A stretch of 64,000 nucleotides of DNA from Trileptium ribeirensis (taxonomy: Eukaryota > Nematoda > Enoplea > Enoplida > Thoracostomopsidae), in assembly GCA_030248225.1 (NCBI GenBank), contig JASANE010001732.1:1-64000 (forward strand), read 5' to 3'. Shown one piece after another: positions 57,919 to 64,000 of the stretch (positions within the stretch are counted from its first letter, which is position 1; the number at the start of each line of letters is the position of its first letter). Under the pieces are notes generated by a model. It was not told where the DNA came from. It did not search any database and saw nothing but the letters and a program-made list of their open reading frames with translations. The position numbers and the translations under genes were made by a program.

Positions 57919-58312
57919 CGTCCATCAAGCAATCAATAGACATCTGGATTTGGATAACGCTATTTGGGACGACCACTTCTGAAGCATCATATACCCTAAA
58001 CTCAAGTAGCAGATAACTATTTGAATAATTGTGCGCTCAAACCTGAGACTGAGAAATTAGTGAGGCTCATTTCAACAAAAAGCAAAGTGAAAATGATTAA
58101 AATTGAAATTTCGTCCATCAAGCAATCAATAGACATCTGGATTTGGATAACGCTATTTGGGACGACCACTTCTGAAGCGTCAGGCAAGCATCATATACCC
58201 TAAACTCAAGTAGCAGATAGCTATTTGAATAATTGTGCGCTCAAACCTGAGACTGAGAAATTAGTGAGGCTCATTTCAACAAAAAGCAAAGTACAAATGA
58301 TCGAGTATAAAC
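57919..58312. repeat. Tandem duplication with a 193-bp period
   Basis: CGTCCATCAAGCAATCAATA begins at 57919 and again at 58112. The copies include ATTTGGGACGACCACTTCTG and GAGACTGAGAAATTAGTGAG and end with AACAAAAAGCAAAGT. The second copy has an extra GCGTCAGGC stretch. It follows directly after the RT tail fragment, so it may be duplicated 3' sequence of that element. Confidence 0.88.
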
Positions 58313-58899
58313 AAAAATCTAACGGTGCTTTACAACTGGGTGGCAAAATAACTCGTGCTCGGGAAGGCTTCAGTAGCAAAAGTATAATGGAAAGGCATAC
58401 GTGGCTCAAATAGTGCTGTGTCAAATAATAGGAACCAAACCAGTGTATAATAAATACCTTGCTAACTTTGAGTATATAAATATTATAACCTTGGCTGTGT
58501 TGGTTCAATAGCGGAATCATTATCGAGCAAATGGAAGTAGTCACGCCGCAGCGCCAAATAAAATAGGGCACGAGAAAAAAGTACACTCGCGCCAAGTAAA
58601 GACATTATATCTCACACCGGCATACTACTGGCCACGCGTACGAACTCCACATCTTCAAGTAAAGAATCCCGTCCCCATTTAATAATTCGATAGCCGCCAT
58701 AATTAAATCATAGTCCAACCCTACCCCAATACTAACCTAACAAGATAACACTGTCAAGGGTTCAGTAGGCTACAAAAGGGTTTTTCGGGCCTAGATCCTC
58801 ATAACTTCCCCAAAATAACACAAAACTCCTTCCCAAATTCAAAAATCTAAGTTTTCAATAATTTTATTTTTATATGCTCCCTATCCCACAAACTTACGA

Positions 58900-60110
58900 A
58901 ACCCTAAATTTATTTAATTGTTTCGTGCTAATTTGTTACCACATTGTAAGCTCTAGTTTTTATTTGCTGCAGAGTTGGAGGTTGGTTGTGATAGGGAGAG
59001 GTCGTGTTTTCAGGCTGCGTAAAGAATTACGCATTAGCTTTATTATTACCAAGGCAGTTGCGGTTCTGCTTAGCGTAAAGAATTATGCCAGTTAATTTGT
59101 TATTTTTAATTTAATTCGAAATAGGTTACATAACTACCAATATTATGGTTTAATAGTTGCGTTCGTATTTTATCGGTGTCGGGGGTCCGGTTGGCTATAA
59201 GGATCATTGGGTCTAAATCTCCAAAAACCTTAAATTTGGGTTTTTACACTGATTCTTGTATTTATTGGTCCTTATTTCTTAACTTCCTAAATTTTGGGAT
59301 TTTACTGTTTTTCTTTTTGGTGATTTGCATATTTCGCTTTTGTTTCTTTTATTAGCTTAGTTCATGTCATAGTAATTTTTAGTTTTTACTAAGTTCTTCT
59401 GGGTGTGAAGCTTTTACAAGTCGGCTGTTTAGAGTTTTACGCGTACATAGTTTATATCTGTAAGTGAAATCAAGTATGGAGAGAGTGCGCCCATGCATGA
59501 TAAGATGACAGCGGCGTTAATAACAATTTGTACAAAACTAGTTAACCATCCGTGAACCAGGTCTGCCACACCTGTAGTTACGCTTCCTATAACATGATCT
59601 ATAGCGACACCGTACCCCGCAGTAACATCTTTTGTCACCCCAACCTGGAAAAACCTTGAATACAGAAAAATTGCTTGAAAAATTTGAATTTTTAGACCTT
59701 CCAAGTAAAATCTTTGAATATGAACTGCCGAACCTTGGAAATAGTATCAAGCAGAATTAAAATCTCTAAAATCTTGGCTGTTTGCTTTCGTAATTTACGT
59801 TGGAGTCATGGTCACCAATAAAGTGATGCTGCAACCTCGAACACGTCTTTATTGTCGAACTCCGTCGCTGATACAGATTCTAATGATAATGTTTATTAAT
59901 GATAAAAGATCGCATAAGATTTTTCAGTTATATTATTGCTTGAGTTTAAGACATATTGTGTGTCATAAACAATACCGTTGGAACTCGATTTGCAGTTAAT
60001 TGGGGCGCAGCGTTTATGAAGTCAATTAGGCAGAACCCAGCTAAGGTTTTGCAGGTCTCAATGGATGGCCCTGCGGTAAACTTGCGTTTCTATAGCGACC
60101 TAAAACAGTC
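58900..60110. other. No gene seen
   Basis: AT-rich. A stretch near 59175-59250 (GGGGGTCCGGTTGGCTATAA, CCTTAAATTTGGGTTTTT) is a diverged direct echo of 54617-54675. The open frames near 59429-59750 (minus) match nothing recognised. Confidence 0.4.
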
Positions 60111-60111
60111 T

Positions 60112-61380
60112 TTAAGCTTCACCCGATGACCCTAGTTTACTAGACACTTGTAGTTGTGGTTTACACGTGATTACTGGTGCGTTCCAAGCTGGACATTGTG
60201 ACACTGGCTGGAACATCAAATCTTTTCTGCGTTCATTATATTGGGTTTTCAAAGATTGACCTTCACGAAGGGCGATGTATACCGACGTTACTGGATCTTC
60301 AAAATGTCCCCATAAGTTTTGTGTGGTTCGATGAGTTGTAAACGTTGCACTTGCTGGTCCAGCCCTGGATGACGACGTACTAAAGGTGGTGGCGATTGAC
60401 ATTGAGAATTCGGACAGTCTTAAACCCACGGCCAAAATTGGTTTCGGGGCAGATGTGGAACTGCGGCAATCAGGGGCTTTAGACATTCAGGAGATGGCAT
60501 TCTACAGTTACTGCCGCAGGTTATACGTCAATACAACTGTCAAGATCATAGATATATATCCTTTGAAGTACAAAATTATTCGAGCTGCAAGCTGCTTGTC
60601 CCGCGGTTTAATCATTAATCGTCCCAAGCTCACTGAGACTAAGATGAATACTCTCTTAGGTGAGATGGTGAAACTGAATCGAATACCAGGTTTTCAAAAA
60701 CTGAAAATTTCAGCCTTGGGCCTGGGGCCACCCTGAACATCACCTAACCCTTCGCCTGCCCTCGTAGTACATTGTATACGGTTACTGGATCACATGCCAG
60801 TGCGGTCGTGTAGTCAATTAAGCGGTCTACTCTAACAATAGCAAGACATAATTGCTTGTCAGCAAAGCATGGTTGGTATAGCAGTTTAGTGTATGCAGGT
60901 TTCCAGCTGGCGATAGGTTCTGGCGCCATGAAGGAGAAGAGTTGCTACTTGTGGTATTTTCGAGGTAGTTACTAAGTCTTGAGTTCCTCGAAGTAAGAAC
61001 CAAACTTTATCTTTATATTCTACTAAGACATGTTCATAACACCTGTTTAGTTTGTGATTACAATGTACCTTAGTGATATTTACGACAGTCCTATCAAAAA
61101 TATGTATAGCCTCGGCTGAAATTTTCGTAAAAATGTCACGTGGCTGTAAGAACGTTCTAAGTGCTATGGTCGGATTGATCTTTAGTAATTGCTGAGCGAT
61201 ATGAAGTAGTCTCTGTCGCCTGGCGAAAAGTTCACGCCAGACCGCTGAAAACCACTTGGTTTATAGCTCTGGAAGTTTGTTTTCTAAATAGTTAAGTTTA
61301 AAGTTTATAGGTTTAATGTTGCTATTTGATAATGGTTTAGGTTTTAGAATATTTTGATTTTGCGTTAAGTATGGCGGTAA
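60112..61380 (-). other. Possible decayed continuation of the envelope-like region
   Basis: Short minus-strand frames at 60744-60929 and 60112-60486 hold a few cysteines and a helical stretch, in the orientation expected for the distal part of an envelope gene, but with many stops between. No fusion peptide or C-terminal anchor can be identified. Confidence 0.2.
60386..60736 (+). pseudogene. Unidentified TE-like ORF with PLKYKIIRAASCLS motif
   Basis: A 116-residue frame with LDIQEMAFYSYCRRLYVNTT, then PLKYKIIRAASCLSRGLI and ETKMNTLLGEMVKLNRI. The PLKY...R..SCL block resembles a segment seen in large transposon-encoded proteins of invertebrates, but I cannot name the family with confidence. 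There is no start context or intron evidence. It overlaps a minus-strand open frame (60112-60486) that is in line with the envelope-like region; only one of the two can be meaningful. Confidence 0.3.
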
Positions 61381-61388
61381 TTCGGTAG

Positions 61389-62554
61389 TCAAAACCTAAC
61401 CGCAAGTCTTTCTTCAGCTAGGTATGCAGTATTATGTATCATACAACCTGCGATGTAAAGAATTTCAATAGTTAGCGTAAAGGTGCCCTGGACATCATCT
61501 ACTATGATGTGTTTACCAGCTATTTCTGCAGAATGTTTAGACTTATACTGGTAACTGCAGAGAGGTTGATTAAGTAAGGTTTCCCGCACATCAGTTGCTG
61601 TGTTAGTTATATAATAGGTTTGATTAGTATTGCAACTCGCAACATCACCTAAATTGGTGGTTAGTAGTTTTCCATCAAATGTGGCCATAGTTCCGTGATG
61701 GATAATTAAGTTATTATGTGTCACAGAAGTCATAGCAACACCACGTATACTTTACATTAAGGACCACCTCTGTTGACCATGTAGTTTCATAAGTTTGAAA
61801 TAATGTGTATTTTGATACCTCTGGTCTTTGTTTGCTTTATAGCAATCTCTATAGCTTAAAGAAATTAGTGTTTTCTGATCTAGTGCCATACCCTTTCAAC
61901 TGAAAAATCCAGTGTTGGTACAAATTTTATCTCTGAGCAATGTACATTTATACACTGGGGACAATACTGGTTCGGTTCTTGGTACGAAAAGTTCTATATC
62001 GTGTTTAGGAATTCTCTGTGAAATCGTAGGTACGCAATTAAGAGTTTTAGGTAAAGTAAGTGCGTGTTCTCGAGCTGTGTGATCGCAATTCTGATAGTGC
62101 ATAGGTTGATTAACACTCAAGCTCTTTATGGGTGAATTAGCAGAAACGAATATCAGCAGGTAAACCAATAAATATAGCATAGTGAACATAGAACATAGCT
62201 TGAATGCGTGTGAAGTCACCGACGTGCATACCTCAAGTATGGACATAGTTGTTATTAAGTTGAGAAGGTATTTATGCTTAGTTTCCTTAAGCCTCTCTAG
62301 CTGGTCTTTAAGTGCATCATTCTCGGTTTTCAAACTTTCAGTGGTATGAATGGCATCTACGTATCTTCGCTGCTCTCCTGAAAATGTTCTTGAGGGTGCA
62401 AACGGCCTGCGTTGATAGCCCCGCCTGCTACTATCTCTATAGTCTTGCCCGTTTGTGTTACCATGATCTTGCCTACTGATGTCTTCGTAGCTTCGGAAAT
62501 CGTAACCCCCATAATTAGGATCCGGCGTATTAGGACAAGTGTACGACCCGGGTT
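61389..62554 (-). pseudogene. Envelope-like glycoprotein region of a retroelement, broken
   Basis: One frame is open from about 62554 to a stop at 61896, well upstream of the ATG at 62333. It has an Arg/Gln/Gly/Tyr-rich N terminus of about 70 residues, a short Lys/Glu/Leu-rich coiled-coil-like stretch, a strongly hydrophobic segment of about 20 residues at about 62200-62140, then an ectodomain-like part with spaced cysteines. After a stop or frameshift, a second segment (61733-61389) has more cysteines and NxT/NxS sites. The layout (internal signal/anchor, then a Cys-rich extracellular part) fits env genes acquired by LTR elements, for example BEL/Pao env of nematodes. No pol gene was found upstream to 64000, and the assignment rests on architecture. 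Confidence 0.4.
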
Positions 62555-62570
62555 ACGTATATAAATGATA

Positions 62571-62640
62571 AATATACATATATATATATATATATATTAT
62601 ATTTTTGTACATATATATATATGTTATATATATGTAACAA
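62571..62640. repeat. (TA)n simple repeat
   Basis: An almost pure TATATA tract with ATATATATATGTTATATATA. It directly precedes the envelope-like frame on the minus strand. Confidence 0.95.
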
Positions 62641-64000
62641 TATGGCTGGTAATATATAACTCGTATGTCCAAATGATCATTTCACAGACTGCCTTGTCGA
62701 TGTTGCCGATTTGCTGCGGTGTCAACTGAAACATTTGAATTCAACACATAACCAAAAAGTGCTATCTGTTTTATTGTTTAGATATAAATGTTTGACGTTT
62801 ACGTATCTTCCACTAGTTCAACATCTTACACTAGTTCTACTTTTCTGATACGGTAGATAGGATTGGCTTTAAGGTAACCTTGCCGGGCGCCAAGAAAATT
62901 AATGGTACTAATTTTATATCCCCCTCGAGTTTTAAAGTGGTTGGTCTATTATATAATAATTTAACATCAAGTGAAAGTCATTTAAGTTGAATCCTTCGTA
63001 ATAATAACTGGGAATGTATTCTCGTCAACATGGTGAAATTGTGTCGCCTTTTACGTGTACATACAATTCAACTAACTTTGTATGTGTTATATATAGTATA
63101 TATACACTTTAGTAGTGTGAGATAGCATCGTTTGAGCAGCTAGCTATTATAAAATTTTGAAAATAAATTTTCGTTGATCAGATTTTCAGCTAGAATGGAG
63201 AATCCTAGAGTTAGTAGCTGCTATTTTCGGCGATTATAACATTTTCCAACATAACCATCGCATATGTGAACATTATTTCATTTCACATTATATGATCCGT
63301 CATAAGATCGTTGTTTTTGGCGAGATGACTATTCGTGAACATAATATGGCACTGGGATATTAAATCCAATGAGCTAGAACCAGAGGTTTTGAATTATAAT
63401 CCGCCATTAAATCGGCATCGCAGACAAGCAGTCCGGGTATTTTTGTCAGTACCCGGACGCGGACCCGGACCTTGCAAAATAAAATAACCAGACCCGGAAT
63501 CGGAATTTTTAGTCAGAAATACCCGGACCCGGATGGAAGTCTATTTATTGCATTGTGCTGTTCGAGTATTCGTGGTAACAATATTCTATAGAACTCTTGG
63601 TAACGCACCATCCTAAAATTGTCAACATCTGTTCTTCATGATTTTAGTATTTCACAGGCATTCTGCAGGTCCTATTTACAAGCCTACATATCGGCCACGA
63701 AGCTTTTTCTGACCCCATTATTGATGTAATAGTATGTAAGTCAACCACCGTTGTGTATATTTAAACGCAGTCTTTTAGTTTTCGACCTTGCTTTACAATT
63801 GTTTAGAGATCTAATCGATCCCATTGCACACTAAATCTGTTGTTTTGGGGTACTAACTAACTGGTGCTATTTATCGAATTGGCACAGATATATCTTTTTA
63901 AAAGACCGTAATTTTGGTTTCTGTTTCACAATTATCATGTAAAAATTGTAATACATCCTGATAAGCTTAGTCGATCTATCAATTGGTCACAAGTTATTGT
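62641..64000. other. No gene seen; CCCGGACCCGG-rich element edge
   Basis: At 63425-63540 lies GTCCGGGTATTTTTGTCAGT, then ACCCGGACGCGGACCCGGAC and, after an AT-rich gap, AATACCCGGACCCGGATGG, an arrangement like the subterminal repeats of hAT-type elements. No end with a target duplication was identified. Confidence 0.4.

Larger units (their letters stand above)
54540..58900. mobile_element. Second copy of the 5.6-8.9 kb dispersed repeat, opposite orientation
   Basis: AGAGGGGTTTCCGGTACAAACCCGT (about 54617), TTAATAGCTAACATGTGTTAGC (about 54779), AAGTTAACGTTGAG (about 55207), AATAAACGTACGGGTCTAG (55424 and 57600), TAGCCGTCCGG (57460 and 57612) and the CTACTGGCCAC...AATCCCGTCCCCATTTAATA block (58624-58683) all match 5.6-8.6 kb reversed and in reverse order. 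CCGGAACCGGAACC-type clusters lie at 55455-55490 and 57365-57455. Two non-LTR retrotransposon pieces lie inside it. Confidence 0.6.

Overview
This is eukaryotic, AT-rich, intron- and transposon-rich DNA, almost certainly from an invertebrate. One host gene can be reconstructed: a minus-strand, five-exon gene (40246 down to 22181) for a secreted type-3 copper oxidase (tyrosinase/phenoloxidase-like). It has a signal peptide, a CuA site, a CuB site, a Cys-rich segment, a Thr-rich linker and a C-terminal six-cysteine ShKT domain. Tyrosinases with ShKT tails are typical of nematodes, and the BEL/Pao retrotransposon, the large introns and the density of repeats would fit a large-genome nematode. The taxon is an inference, not something read directly.

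Layout. 1-2.4 kb: no gene, short repeats. 2.5-5.4 kb (minus): a broken retroelement gag gene, with a coding-like 21-bp (7-residue) tandem repeat field upstream of it. 5.6-9.1 kb: a diverged dispersed repeat carrying many CCGGACGGCT motifs, present again in the opposite orientation at 54.5-58.9 kb. 10.4-16.6 kb (plus): a decayed BEL/Pao element with recognisable gag (DUF1759), DUF1758 protease, RT, RNase H, integrase and DUF5641 segments, its gag split by a 483-bp insertion with 11-bp target duplications. 18.3 kb: a small TIR element. 19.9-21.0 kb: a probable truncated LTR/leader with nine copies of a 16-bp hairpin motif at about 35-bp spacing. 22.2-40.2 kb: the tyrosinase gene; its second intron holds a direct-inverted-direct triplication (30.4-36.0 kb) whose inner copies show the homopolymer and single-base indels of unpolished long reads. 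38.5 kb: a 311-bp palindromic MITE inside intron 1. 44.8-51.5 kb: a 6.7-kb hAT-type element with an 11-bp TIR and a perfect 8-bp target duplication but no recognisable transposase. 54.5-59.4 kb: dispersed repeat plus two non-LTR retrotransposon 3' pieces. 60.1-62.6 kb: an envelope-like open region (minus) and an unidentified TE-like ORF (plus). 62.6-64 kb: AT repeat and a CCCGGACCCGG-rich element edge.

Apart from the tyrosinase, no open reading frame here convinces as a host gene. Most sequence is layered transposable-element debris. The strongest points for follow-up are the fold-back structure in the tyrosinase intron, which probably breaks or inflates the assembly, the hAT element with its clean target duplication and unexplained interior, and the hairpin array at 20 kb.
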